A stretch of 64,000 nucleotides of DNA. Source: JAWCLZ01 sp038850275. GTDB taxonomy: Archaea > Halobacteriota > JAWCLZ01. The stretch covers positions 1-64,000 of the forward strand of contig JAWCLZ010000005.1 in NCBI GenBank assembly GCA_038850275.1, in the 5' to 3' direction. The notes beneath the pieces are model-generated. The model saw only the letters and a list, made by a program, of their open reading frames with translations. It made no database searches and was not told the DNA's origin. This document shows, one piece after another, positions 39,512 to 47,852 of the stretch (the stretch's first letter is position 1; every line of letters begins with the position of its first letter). Made by a program: the position numbers and the translations under genes.

Positions 39512-40801
39512 TTAGCTCTCGGGCTCTACGATGAGGTAATAGTCCTCTTTCCTAAGTACTTTTAATTTCTGCCCCTTTTTAATTTCTTTCTCACTCTTAG
39601 CTTGCCAGCGCTCCCCTTGGAACATTATAAAGCCAGTTGAACCTGCAGGTATATCCTCAATAGCTATCCCTAAATCTGGAATTGCCTTAACCGCTGGCTT
39701 GCGCATTCTCACTTGGATTACTTTATATACTATGAAAATAAATAAAATAGCAATTATAGCTGTTATTAAAATAAAAGTGAAAATAGCGGTGTTATACCAC
39801 TCCGCAGCTATATACCACTTTTGAGCATCTCTGCTTATCAAAAATATATTGCCAATGGCAATGCATATTATACCCGCGATTGCAAGTGCACCGAAAGTAT
39901 GAATGTGAACTTCATAGATGAGAAGCCCAATTCCTATTAAAATAAGCAGCAAACCAGCTATGTTGACATCAAATCCAATTCCAACTAATCCCAGAATCAA
40001 GCATATTAAACCTGCAACCTCCATCCCAATGCCTGGGGAAGATAGACCAAAAATTATTCCATATATACCTATGAGCATTAAAATACCTGAGATTAAGGGA
40101 TCACTCAATATACGCATCACGCTTACCCTCAAACTTGGAGAGAACTTCTCTAGCTCTGCATCTTTAGTTCTAAGCATAAGCTTGCCTTGAACTGTTTCAA
40201 CTTGCATTCCATCCACTTTCTCAAGTAAATCTCTTGGATTCAATGCAATTACCTCTATTACACCAAATCTCAAGGCATCATCAGCATTTAAATTCAAATT
40301 CTCAGTTATGAATTTCTCAGCTGCGGTTTCATTCCTCCCGTGGGCTCGAGCTTTTTCTTTAATGCTCGCCACGAGAGCATTTATTATCTTTGGCTCATTA
40401 ACAGGCTGAGCAGTGCCCCCCCACTGCATCTCCACAGGTTGAGCAGAACCAATAATGGTATAAGGCGCCATAGCTGCAACGTGGGAACTCATCAAAATAA
40501 ATGTGCCTGCGCTCCAAGCGTGTCCACCTTGAGGATATACATAGCATATAACTGGAGTGCTTGATTGCTCAATTGCTCGAGTAATCTTAAACATTGCATC
40601 AACACTGCCCCCAGGGGTATTAAGCAGGATCAAAAGAGCTTCATAGTTCCCACTTCTCGCGTGCTCTAGGGCTTGATCGATATTATCAGCAGTGCTAGAA
40701 GTTATGGTCTCATCTATTTCCACCATTAAAATCGAGCGCGGTGAAGCAATAACTGTGTTGATCAAGATTAAGAATAAGCCTAGGAGAATAAATCTCTTCA
40801 T
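39512..40801 (-). CDS. NfeD-type membrane serine protease
   Basis: The frame is open from 40918, but the upstream part overlaps the stomatin gene. ATG 40801 with GGGAGG upstream gives MKRFILLGLFLILINTVIA, a signal peptide, and about 429 residues. A ClpP-like protease domain follows (LLILLNTPGGSVDAMFKI, then HAWSAGTFILMSSH with the likely nucleophile serine). Four to five membrane helices and a C-terminal OB-like NfeD domain complete it (ITAIIAILF through VLRKEDYYLIVEPES). NfeD proteases cleave stomatin tails, and the stomatin gene is directly upstream. Confidence 0.9.
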   Translation of the reverse strand: MKRFILLGLFLILINTVIASPRSILMVEIDETITSSTADNIDQALEHARSGNYEALLILLNTPGGSVDAMFKITRAIEQSSTPVICYVYPQGGHAWSAGTFILMSSHVAAMAPYTIIGSAQPVEMQWGGTAQPVNEPKIINALVASIKEKARAHGRNETAAEKFITENLNLNADDALRFGVIEVIALNPRDLLEKVDGMQVETVQGKLMLRTKDAELEKFSPSLRVSVMRILSDPLISGILMLIGIYGIIFGLSSPGIGMEVAGLICLILGLVGIGFDVNIAGLLLILIGIGLLIYEVHIHTFGALAIAGIICIAIGNIFLISRDAQKWYIAAEWYNTAIFTFILITAIIAILFIFIVYKVIQVRMRKPAVKAIPDLGIAIEDIPAGSTGFIMFQGERWQAKSEKEIKKGQKLKVLRKEDYYLIVEPES

Positions 40802-40812
40802 CCTCCCGCGTC

Positions 40813-41586
40813 CTATTTCTGCTTCTCCCTCATTAGACCCAGCATTGCGCCCAAACTTGCTCCAGCTGTACCCTCCGTTACTACTATTAAATTTTTTTCC
40901 CTCGATATCTCCGTCCAAGTTTGAAGCTCGCGGAGTCTAAGTGCAACTGGGCTTTGAGCATAGCTCTCAGCTGCCTCCGCCATCATCTTAGCTGCTTGCC
41001 TCTCACCCTCTGCCATTATAATCCGGCTCCTCCTCTCCCGCTCAGCCTCAGCTTGCTTAGCTATAGCGCGCTGCATGGATTCAGGTATAGCTACATCCTT
41101 GATTGAAACTGCAATTACCTTTATACCCCATGGATCAGTATGCACGTCTAGGATTTCTTGTATCTTCTTGCTTAAATCCTCTCTTTTTGTGAGTAATTCA
41201 TCAAATTCCACCTGTCCTAAAACATCTCTAAGAGTGGTTTGAGCCAACATATTCGTGGCAAATACATAGTTTTGAACATTAACAACCGCCTTAGCTGGAT
41301 CGAAAACGCGGTAGTAAACCACTGCATCTACATCTACAGTTACATTATCTCGAGTGATTATGTTTTGCTTTGGCACATCGAAGGTAACGGTGCGCAGATC
41401 TACTATTTGAGTACGGTCAACTATGGGCACAATGAAGAAAATACCTGGTCCCTTTGGACCAACAAGTCTCCCAAGCCTGAAAATAACCGCTCTTTCATAC
41501 TCGCGAACAATTCGAATGGAATTCATTAAGATGAAGAGGAATATCAATAGACCAATAATTGCTGCAATTACATTTCCATTCACCAT
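40813..41586 (-). CDS. stomatin/prohibitin-family (SPFH) membrane protein
   Basis: The 257-residue protein has an N-terminal membrane helix (IIGLLIFLFILMNSI) and the SPFH domain (REYERAVIFRLGRLVGPKGPG, FDVPKQNIITRDNV). A helical segment rich in Ala and Glu (MQRAIAKQAEAERERR) leads to a hydrophobic C-terminal end, the usual NfeD cleavage region. The 11-base gap to nfeD marks the classic stomatin-NfeD operon. Confidence 0.94.
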   Translation of the reverse strand: MVNGNVIAAIIGLLIFLFILMNSIRIVREYERAVIFRLGRLVGPKGPGIFFIVPIVDRTQIVDLRTVTFDVPKQNIITRDNVTVDVDAVVYYRVFDPAKAVVNVQNYVFATNMLAQTTLRDVLGQVEFDELLTKREDLSKKIQEILDVHTDPWGIKVIAVSIKDVAIPESMQRAIAKQAEAERERRSRIIMAEGERQAAKMMAEAAESYAQSPVALRLRELQTWTEISREKNLIVVTEGTAGASLGAMLGLMREKQK

Positions 41587-41634
41587 AGCAATCCTCCTAA
41601 ATTCACAATTTGATTATATCTATTTAGTGGTTTC

Positions 41635-42810
41635 TTATTCCTCCATTATTTTTTCAATAAGTTTCTCAAAAGCCTCTAAAACTCCCTTTTTCTCAATCGC
41701 CACAGCAGGAATTACTGGAACATCCAAAGGTATCTTCATCCTAGCTCTAATTTCCTCAGGCTTCAAAGCTCCAGGTAAATCCTGTTTATTGGCTACTACA
41801 ACATATGGTAAACCATGGCTCATTGAGAGTGTGAGCATTTCCTTTGCCCTTAAAAATTCTACTGGATTTGTAGAATCTACTATTAAAATAACCCCCATGG
41901 CTTCTCCCCCAAGCATTTTTAATATTGGGTCAAAGCGCGCTTGACCAGGAGTGCCAAAGATCTCCGCTGAAAAATCCTTATGTTCAACGTAACCATGATC
42001 AAGGGCAATCGTTGTTCCCAAGCGATCAACTGAGACTGAGTGGCTTGAGAGGGCTTGTACAAATGAAGACTTTCCAGCGTTATAAGGGCCAGTTACCAAG
42101 ATCTTGGGAATATAAGCTTTAACTCCCCCTGGTCTTAGGACTTTGAAGAGCATTATTCGCGTTTTAATCTCAGCCCAGTTTGCCCTCAAGACGCGATAAT
42201 ACTGCCTGAAGATGACTTGCTCAACAATACCACCTATGCTCACTACAGCGTCGAATAGCTTTTCGCTTACTAGGCTAAGTATTTCCTCACTATACGGCCA
42301 TGCTGTGAAGCTATAAATTGAAACATTATCATTAGCGAAATTATATTTATTCCACTTCATAATATATTCCAATGCTTTCTTCTCACCACATATATCCATG
42401 AAGGTGGAGAGAGAGCCAAATCCAATCAAGCCATTGCTGCGTAATTCAGTGAGCGCTTCAGCAACAGCTATATCCACGCTCTCGATATTCTCTGGATCCT
42501 GCACCAAATATTTTTCATTAGAAGCTTCCCCCACGAGCATGGAGTATGCATCAACTATAGCGAACTTCTCTCTATATCGATCTAAATCCCAACCAAATTC
42601 TTTAAAAGTCTGTCTAACACTTTTGGGTGGAGAATTAAATGTGACATAGACAGCTTTTTTCCCCAAAGCTAGGTTGTGATAAAGAGTTTGCATGCAAAAA
42701 ACCTCACCCTCTATTCCAGGATGGACGTAGTATAATAAGCTTTTCCCCTCAGGCACACCTCCCCCGAGATATTCATCCAGCTTGGGGATGCCAGTGTGGA
42801 TCAACCTCAA
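41635..42810 (-). CDS. fusion: degenerate KaiC-like domain plus MglA/Arf-like small GTPase
   Basis: Residues about 1-220 follow the KaiC/RecA-like fold (GIPKLDEYLGGGVPEGKSLLYY) but the P-loop position reads HPGIEGEVF, so nucleotide binding there is doubtful. Residues about 236-391 form a small GTPase with G1 GPYNAGKSS (241-249), switch threonines GTT (265-267), G3 FGTPGQARF and G4 NKQD (341-344). These features fit MglA/Arf-type prokaryotic GTPases. The start overlaps the neighbouring KaiC-like gene by four bases. The pair looks like a signalling or polarity module; its targets are unknown. Confidence 0.85.
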   Translation of the reverse strand: MRLIHTGIPKLDEYLGGGVPEGKSLLYYVHPGIEGEVFCMQTLYHNLALGKKAVYVTFNSPPKSVRQTFKEFGWDLDRYREKFAIVDAYSMLVGEASNEKYLVQDPENIESVDIAVAEALTELRSNGLIGFGSLSTFMDICGEKKALEYIMKWNKYNFANDNVSIYSFTAWPYSEEILSLVSEKLFDAVVSIGGIVEQVIFRQYYRVLRANWAEIKTRIMLFKVLRPGGVKAYIPKILVTGPYNAGKSSFVQALSSHSVSVDRLGTTIALDHGYVEHKDFSAEIFGTPGQARFDPILKMLGGEAMGVILIVDSTNPVEFLRAKEMLTLSMSHGLPYVVVANKQDLPGALKPEEIRARMKIPLDVPVIPAVAIEKKGVLEAFEKLIEKIMEE

Positions 42811-43526
42811 TCACCTTTAATTATCACTTTTCCATCTACAATTTCATATCTAAACCAATTAGTTGGTCTTGTTCCGAAACCAAAGCCTCTCATATAATAG
42901 GAATCATTTTTAATTTTAATCTCAAGCAAGCCATTGAAAAGCTGCTTTAGAGTAGTAATTGCCTGCTCATCATGCATCCCCTCTCCAATGATGTAAACCC
43001 CAAGTGCATTAGCAGATTTTATCCTCCCGGTGAATACATGTAAAAATCGAAAAACTGTTTGTAGATTAGAATACATTAAAATGGTAGATAGAGAGTTAAT
43101 GCAAAGTCTAGTGCTTCGAATTCCCTTCTTCATCCAAAATTCCTCTAAAAACTGGCTGATTTTAACACCAATTCCAGTTAAATCAACCGGACTTGAGGCA
43201 CGCTTTATAATTGGAGTATCGCTAACACTTAGACCTAGAGTCTTGGACATGCAGTCAACTATTCCAAATCGCTCTTTATGCTTCTCTATACTCAATCCAT
43301 TTTGCTCAAACCATTCAATTACACTCTCACCCGTCTCGCCAGTGGAAACCAGAATTGCAGCTTCATTGTTTTCAAGACCAGCGTAGAGGATATTGTTTAG
43401 AATCACGCTTTCACCGCACATCGGTGGGCCAATTAATAGGATATTCGAGCCGGCTTTTATATGCCCAATTGCATCATCGAATTCTTTAATTCCAAGTTTA
43501 TAACCAACCATAATGCACCATTCCAA
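42807..43526 (-). CDS. KaiC-like RecA-fold protein with altered P-loop
   Basis: The protein of about 234-239 residues follows the single-domain KaiC pattern (YKLGIKEFDDAIGHIKAGSNILLIG) but its P-loop reads GPPMCGES, lacking the lysine. The frame starts at TTG 43526; ATG 43511 (MVGYKLG) is the more family-like start. A leftward TATA-like box is near 43547-43557. It is coupled to the KaiC-GTPase fusion gene and divergent from a radical SAM gene. It may serve as a non-hydrolysing partner or sensor. Confidence 0.85.
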   Translation of the reverse strand: MEWCIMVGYKLGIKEFDDAIGHIKAGSNILLIGPPMCGESVILNNILYAGLENNEAAILVSTGETGESVIEWFEQNGLSIEKHKERFGIVDCMSKTLGLSVSDTPIIKRASSPVDLTGIGVKISQFLEEFWMKKGIRSTRLCINSLSTILMYSNLQTVFRFLHVFTGRIKSANALGVYIIGEGMHDEQAITTLKQLFNGLLEIKIKNDSYYMRGFGFGTRPTNWFRYEIVDGKVIIKGD

Positions 43527-43586
43527 CGATTTTGTAATTAACTAATAGTATATAAATACAAGGTTATATATAAATAGAGCTAAGAT
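43527..43586. promoter_or_regulatory. divergent promoter, KaiC-GTPase pair and radical SAM gene
   Basis: Within 60 bases there is a leftward TATA-like box (TATTTATATAC on the minus strand, about 43547-43557) and a rightward one (TTATATATAAATA, about 43563-43575). The boxes are only a few bases apart, so the two directions likely compete or are co-regulated. Confidence 0.5.
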
Positions 43587-44651
43587 ATGGTCAAGAGGGA
43601 TTTTACAAATTCCTTTTACACAGCTCAAACAAAGGGATGTGAACTCTGCGCTCAAGGAGCTAAGCTCGTACTATTCATAACTGGTTTATGTTCCAGACAT
43701 TGCTTCTACTGCCCTATCTCAGAAAAAAGAAGAGGTGTGGATAGAGTCTTTGCCAACGAGAGACTTGTAGTCAAAGATGAAGATGTGATAGAGGAAGCCT
43801 TGAATATGAGTGCCTTGGGCACTGGAATAACCGGTGGTGAGCCACTCCTCAAGCTCGATCGAGTCCTGCACTTCATTCGCTTGCTGAAGCAAAAACTTGG
43901 CGAAGAACATCACGTGCATCTATATACCTCGCTTCCAGTTAAAAAAGCAGAGCTTGAGGAGCTCAGTTCAGCTGGGCTTAATGAGATAAGGTTCCACCCA
44001 CCTGAGGAACTCTGGGATTCCATCGAGAATAGTGATTATTTTGAATCTATGAGAATTGCTCGAGGACTTGGCTTAGATATAGCAATTGAAATACCTGCAA
44101 TTCGCACTTCTAAGGGTATAATTAGAGCTCTTAAAAAAACAGGTGGATATCTTATTTTAAATGAGCTTGAATTTTCTGAGACGAATGAAAAAGCATTGAA
44201 GGCAAGGGGATATGTATATAGAGATGATATATCCTATGCTGCAAAGGGAAGCGAAGAAATTGCTAAGGAAATACTCAAACAGCGCGATGGAGTTCCAGTT
44301 AGATTCTGCAGTTCTCGCTTTAAAGATGCAGTGCAGATGAGGGAGAGGCTTAAAAGAATAGCGAGTAACGTGGCTAGGCCATTTGATGAAATAACCAAGG
44401 ATGGCACTTTAATCTATGGCGTTATTTCAGGCAGCGTTGAAGCTGCAGCTAAAATCCTTAGGAAATTAAAGGTGCCTCTCAATATGTATCAAGTTGAGGG
44501 AGATCACATTGAAATAGCTTGGTGGATTTTAGATGAAATTGCAAGTAAAATTAATGAAAATGCAAGGAAAATTAAACTCAACTACGAGTTATATATAATT
44601 GAGCGATATCCCACAAAAGATGGCTTGATTGTGGAGAAAATCCCCTTATGA
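43587..44651 (+). CDS. radical SAM protein of unknown function
   Basis: The 354-residue protein carries the radical SAM cysteine motif CSRHCFYC (about residues 37-44), preceded by an additional pair CELC (about 18-21), and the GITGGEPLL motif that binds SAM. The C-terminal half holds no extra Fe-S motif. It resembles archaeal radical SAM proteins of uncharacterised function, possibly related to those that modify proteins or tRNA. ATG 43587 lies close to the predicted transcription start, so it is probably leaderless. Confidence 0.88.
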   Translation: MVKRDFTNSFYTAQTKGCELCAQGAKLVLFITGLCSRHCFYCPISEKRRGVDRVFANERLVVKDEDVIEEALNMSALGTGITGGEPLLKLDRVLHFIRLLKQKLGEEHHVHLYTSLPVKKAELEELSSAGLNEIRFHPPEELWDSIENSDYFESMRIARGLGLDIAIEIPAIRTSKGIIRALKKTGGYLILNELEFSETNEKALKARGYVYRDDISYAAKGSEEIAKEILKQRDGVPVRFCSSRFKDAVQMRERLKRIASNVARPFDEITKDGTLIYGVISGSVEAAAKILRKLKVPLNMYQVEGDHIEIAWWILDEIASKINENARKIKLNYELYIIERYPTKDGLIVEKIPL

Positions 44652-44804
44652 GTGGAATGCGAGGTATTTATAATTAAATGTTAACCAAAACTTTATAATT
44701 GTTCAGCAAAATCAAAAAAGTGATATTCATAGAAAACAGATTAAAATAAGCTAGTTTATGGATGTGGTCATCTGCGCCCCAATGATGAAAAGATTAGGGA
44801 GAGA

Positions 44805-45077
44805 TTGAGGGAATATTTAAAGCGGGATGAAATGGGGATTAGAAAAGCAGTGCTAGAGCTATTCCTCCAAGATAGAGCTTATACCACCGAGGAAGTCTAT
44901 AGCTTGCTGAGGAATCGCGGATTTAACATCAGCTATCGAGGAGTCTCAGCAATGGTCGGGCTAATGAATACTAGACTTGGAATATTAAGCATAGATGTAA
45001 CAGGTGACCACAATTTATATTCGCTTAAGCAAGGCCATAAGGAAATGGTAAAGTCAGTGCTAAATAGCTATACCTGA
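44805..45077 (+). CDS. DUF2551 protein, winged-helix-like
   Basis: The 90-residue frame from TTG 44805 matches the archaeal DUF2551 family, with REYLKRDEMGIRKAVLELFL, TTEEVYSLLRNRGFNISY and RGVSAMVGLMNTRLGIL. It looks like a winged-helix regulator. The frame continues upstream with family-like residues NDEKIRER, yet without ATG, GTG or TTG; an ATGATGAAAAG lies one frame away. The start may therefore be upstream with an odd codon, or a one-base change may have hidden it. uppS follows by 19 bases. Confidence 0.8.
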   Translation: MREYLKRDEMGIRKAVLELFLQDRAYTTEEVYSLLRNRGFNISYRGVSAMVGLMNTRLGILSIDVTGDHNLYSLKQGHKEMVKSVLNSYT

Positions 45078-45096
45078 TATTTGTTGAAGTGATACG

Positions 45097-46002
45097 ATGT
45101 CAATGCTGTATAAAACCTATGAACGCCTTTTACTCAGAGAAGTGAAATCCGGGCCAATACCTCATCACATAGCAATTATTCAAGATGGAAATAGGAGATA
45201 TGCTGAAAAAATAGGGCAGCCTAGATATATGGGCCACGTATATGGTGCAGATACAACTGAAAAAGTAATGGACTGGTGCTGGGAACTTGGAGTTAAACAT
45301 TTAACTCTTTATTCCTTCTCCACTGAGAATTTTAAAAGAAGCGAGGTTGAGAAAAGAGAGCTCTTCAACCTCCTGAAGCAGAAACTCAAAGAACTCAGCG
45401 AGGACGAGAGAACCCATAAGCGTGAAATGCGAGTGAGAGCAATTGGCAAGATCGATCTATTGCCTAAAGATGTAATTAGCGCAATAAAGCAAGTTGAAAA
45501 TCTAACTAAGAACTACGATAAAGTATATCTAAACATAGCCCTAGCTTATGGCGGGCGATGTGAAATTGTAGATGCAGCTAGGAAGATTGCTCAAAAAGTG
45601 AAGAATGGCAAGATAAGAGTGGAAGAAATAAACGAGGATACAATCTCAGCTTATTTATACCCAGATGAGGAACCAGTGCCCAAGGTGGACTTAATAATTA
45701 GAACAGGCGGCGAGGGGAGAACCTCGAACTTCCTCCCGTGGCAAGCAAGTGGCTATGAAAGCGCTGTTTACTTCTGCGCTCCACTCTGGCCTGAGTTCAG
45801 GAAAATTGATTTCTTAAGAGCCGTTAGAACCTATCAACAGAGAGAGAGCGAAAAGCGGCGTAAAACAGTGCTTAGAATCTTCACATTGCTCCAAGAATTC
45901 GGAAAAGCTGAATTAGAGGAGATATATAATCTCTCTAGATATACCATTAACATCACTAGAGAAGAAGTATTGAAAATCTTAAGCGAGGTAAAGCATAATT
46001 AG
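45097..46002 (+). CDS. uppS: cis-prenyltransferase (UppS type)
   Basis: The 301-residue enzyme builds long polyprenyl diphosphates for dolichol-like glycan carriers. Motifs are HIAIIQDGNRRYAEK (active-site Asp), TLYSFSTENFKRS, and near the end LIIRTGGEGRTSNFLPWQ. The length is typical of archaeal tritrans,polycis-prenyl diphosphate synthases. Together with the sugar-nucleotide epimerase it could support protein glycosylation. Confidence 0.95.
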   Translation: MSMLYKTYERLLLREVKSGPIPHHIAIIQDGNRRYAEKIGQPRYMGHVYGADTTEKVMDWCWELGVKHLTLYSFSTENFKRSEVEKRELFNLLKQKLKELSEDERTHKREMRVRAIGKIDLLPKDVISAIKQVENLTKNYDKVYLNIALAYGGRCEIVDAARKIAQKVKNGKIRVEEINEDTISAYLYPDEEPVPKVDLIIRTGGEGRTSNFLPWQASGYESAVYFCAPLWPEFRKIDFLRAVRTYQQRESEKRRKTVLRIFTLLQEFGKAELEEIYNLSRYTINITREEVLKILSEVKHN

Positions 46003-46104
46003 CTTTTTAAACCACATCGACAAATTTATTATAAAGCTGCTAAGAATATCATCACTTCTGCCTAGATAGAGGAGGGAACTCCAAGTATGAAAGGCAGTGC
46101 TACA

Positions 46105-46201
46105 GCCTCAGTAGCTCAGTGGGTAGAGCGCTTCCTTGGTAGCAGGATTAAAGTCCTGATGAAAAGGAAGAGGTTCACGGGTTCAATCCCCGTCTGAGGC
46201 T
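46105..46201 (+). tRNA. tRNA-Thr (GGT) with intron
   Basis: The cloverleaf has acceptor GCCTCAG/CTGAGGC (46105-46111 with 46194-46200), D stem GCTC/GAGC, anticodon stem CTTCC/GGAAG (46131-46135, 46166-46170), and T arm ACGGG TTCAATC CCCGT. The discriminator is T, as usual for archaeal tRNA-Thr. The anticodon is GGT at 46138-46140. Between A37 (46141) and A38 (46165) about 23 extra bases form a hairpin (CAGGA/TCCTG), an archaeal intron at the 37/38 position. The variable loop is one base longer than usual. CCA is not encoded. Confidence 0.95.
46142..46164 (+). other. tRNA-Thr intron
   Basis: About 23 bases lie after the base following the anticodon and contain a CAGGA/TCCTG hairpin. Exact splice sites depend on the bulge-helix-bulge structure, which I did not resolve fully. 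Removal restores a seven-base anticodon loop and the familiar CTTCCTTGGTAAGGAAG arm. Confidence 0.85.
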
Positions 46202-46231
46202 TATTTAATTTTACAGTAGGTTGCGAGAAAT

Positions 46232-46744
46232 ATGGAGAAAGTTGAATTTATAGAGGTAAGAGAGGATCCTGAGTACATCCGCGAGCTAGTTGCTAAAAAG
46301 GCTGCTCAATACTTCGCAGCTGGCTATAACTGCGCTGAGGCAATTTTACTAGCGCTTTCTCAACATTGGAAGTTAGAGAGCAAGGTTATTCCAAATATTG
46401 CCACTTGCTTTGGCGCTGGGATCGGTAGAAAGGGATCGATCTGTGGAGCTGTTACAGGCTGCATAATGGCACTTGGATTGAAGATGGGTAGAAGAGATTA
46501 CGCTGATGAAGAAAATAAAGAAAGAGCATACGCCGCTGCTCTTGAGTTTTATTCAAGATTTGAAAAACAATTTGGCTCAGTATTTTGCTCAAGCTTGACG
46601 AAATGTGACCTCGCAACCATGGAGGGAAAGCGGAAATATGCGAATTCAAATTTAAATAAATATCTCTGTGAAAAACTAGTTAAGCAAGCGGTTATGGATT
46701 TATTAGCTATAATAAATGAATTTGAGAATAAGGAGAATGTTTGA
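46232..46744 (+). CDS. C_GCAxxG_C_C family redox-type protein
   Basis: The 170-residue protein has the diagnostic cysteines of the C_GCAxxG_C_C family: YNCAEAI, ATCFGAGI, SICGAVTGC, and later VFCSSLTKCD and YLCEKL. The family is thought to be redox-active or metal-binding, but its reaction is unknown. A second member-like feature, a C-terminal membrane segment, is absent. It stands alone downstream of the tRNA gene. Confidence 0.9.
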   Translation: MEKVEFIEVREDPEYIRELVAKKAAQYFAAGYNCAEAILLALSQHWKLESKVIPNIATCFGAGIGRKGSICGAVTGCIMALGLKMGRRDYADEENKERAYAAALEFYSRFEKQFGSVFCSSLTKCDLATMEGKRKYANSNLNKYLCEKLVKQAVMDLLAIINEFENKENV

Positions 46745-46800
46745 GGGTTTTGAGAAGAATATTTATCCCTTAACATCTAATTTAAAGAGGGTGAAAAAAT

Positions 46801-47058
46801 ATGGAGAGGGAAAAAGTTGGAGAGGTCTTCAAGTATTGGAGTAAAATAGGCGTTGCAGGAATAAAGATCACCGGTGATTTCTTGCAGATTGGTGATACAA
46901 TTCAAATTCAAGGTGCTACTACAAATTTTGAGCAAAAAATTGATTCCATGCAGATTGAAAAAACACCCGTCAATAAGGCTGAAAAAGGACAGACAATTGG
47001 AGTTAAAGTAAAAGATATAGTTAGACCAGGGGATATTGTATATAAGGTTAAAAGATAA
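46801..47058 (+). CDS. EF-Tu domain 2-like small protein
   Basis: The 85-residue protein folds as a single beta barrel like domain 2 of translation GTPases: VGEVFKYWSKIGVAGIKI, GDFLQIGDTIQIQG, and IGVKVKDIVRPGDIVYKV. No GTPase domain is present. Such stand-alone proteins occur in archaea and are annotated as translation elongation factor-like; their function is not established. A ribosome site AGAGGGTG precedes the ATG. Confidence 0.88.
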   Translation: MEREKVGEVFKYWSKIGVAGIKITGDFLQIGDTIQIQGATTNFEQKIDSMQIEKTPVNKAEKGQTIGVKVKDIVRPGDIVYKVKR

Positions 47059-47095
47059 GAAAAATAAAAAATAAATAAAAAAATAAAAAAGAGGG

Positions 47096-47380
47096 ATGTG
47101 TATGTGGCTTGAAGTATTAACATTGCTACTGGGAATTGGCTATGGATATATCAACCCAGGTAAGGAGGATCGAATTAAATTGTTGAAGAAAGGCCTTTTA
47201 ATAGGCATAGTCTTGGGGGTAATCTTCGGCATAATAGGCTCATTCTTCGGCGGTTTATTATTCCTACCAGTTTCACTAATTCTATGGATAATCGCCATTG
47301 GTTGGCTAGCAATTCTCTTCATAATTGGCACCTACGTAGGGGACTGGTTGGAGGTTAAATTCAAGAAATCCAGCGCATAA
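47096..47380 (+). CDS. small membrane protein, unknown function
   Basis: The frame opens at GTG 47096; ATG 47102 gives MWLEVLTLLLGIGYGY. It has about 92-94 residues with three hydrophobic segments (EVLTLLLGIGYGYI, LLIGIVLGVIFGIIGSFFGGLLF, LILWIIAIGWLAILFIIGTYVG) and a basic linker. The stop is directly followed by the PUA-protein ATG, so the two are coupled. Confidence 0.7.
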   Translation: MCMWLEVLTLLLGIGYGYINPGKEDRIKLLKKGLLIGIVLGVIFGIIGSFFGGLLFLPVSLILWIIAIGWLAILFIIGTYVGDWLEVKFKKSSA

Positions 47381-47839
47381 ATGAGTATAGAACTCAAGCG
47401 CGTTAGATTGATCGCTGATTATCAATTTGGCAGTGGCGCTGGTGAAGCACTCTTCCCAGATTCAACTCAATTTATTTTTTCCTCTAGGGATAAAGTAAGG
47501 CAGATTTATGATGGTGGCAGGAGAATTGCATCGCTGCGTGCTAGTGATGGGCTACTCACGCTAAGCTTCGAAGGCGGGGAGAGGCTTAGGAGATTTCTGC
47601 CATTTCCCAAACTTAGAGTTGTAGTAAGCGATGAAGCTGTGCCATTCGTTGCTAGTGGCAAGTCTGCTTTTGCACGCCACGTTATTCAAGTGGATCCTGA
47701 CCTACGCGCAGGAGAGGAGGTCTTAATTGTTGATAAAAATGACTGCCTTCTTGCCACGGGTAAAGCAGTGCTCTCAGCACAAGAAATGCTTAGTTTTAAG
47801 AAAGGCGTTGCGGTGGAAATACGAGTAGCAAGGGAATAG
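47381..47839 (+). CDS. PUA-domain RNA-binding protein
   Basis: The 152-residue protein ends in a PUA domain: RLRRFLPFPKLRVVVSDEAVPF, VASGKSAFARHVIQVDPDLRAGEEV and the strand DNKDxCLLATGKA-like segment (VDKNDCLLATGKA). The N-terminal half resembles the pre-PUA part found in archaeal archaeosine-related and other RNA-modification proteins. No catalytic domain is attached. It likely binds tRNA or rRNA; targets are unknown. Confidence 0.88.
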   Translation: MSIELKRVRLIADYQFGSGAGEALFPDSTQFIFSSRDKVRQIYDGGRRIASLRASDGLLTLSFEGGERLRRFLPFPKLRVVVSDEAVPFVASGKSAFARHVIQVDPDLRAGEEVLIVDKNDCLLATGKAVLSAQEMLSFKKGVAVEIRVARE

Positions 47840-47852
47840 CATAATGCTTTTG

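Noticed and set aside
40802..40918. First 39 codons of the NfeD frame
   Set aside because: They overlap the stomatin coding end; ATG 40801 has a ribosome site and begins a proper signal peptide.
46087..46197. A 36-codon frame with ATG and an upstream GGAGG running through the tRNA-Thr gene
   Set aside because: It coincides almost exactly with the tRNA and its intron; the coding look is produced by the tRNA sequence, and no family-like features are seen.
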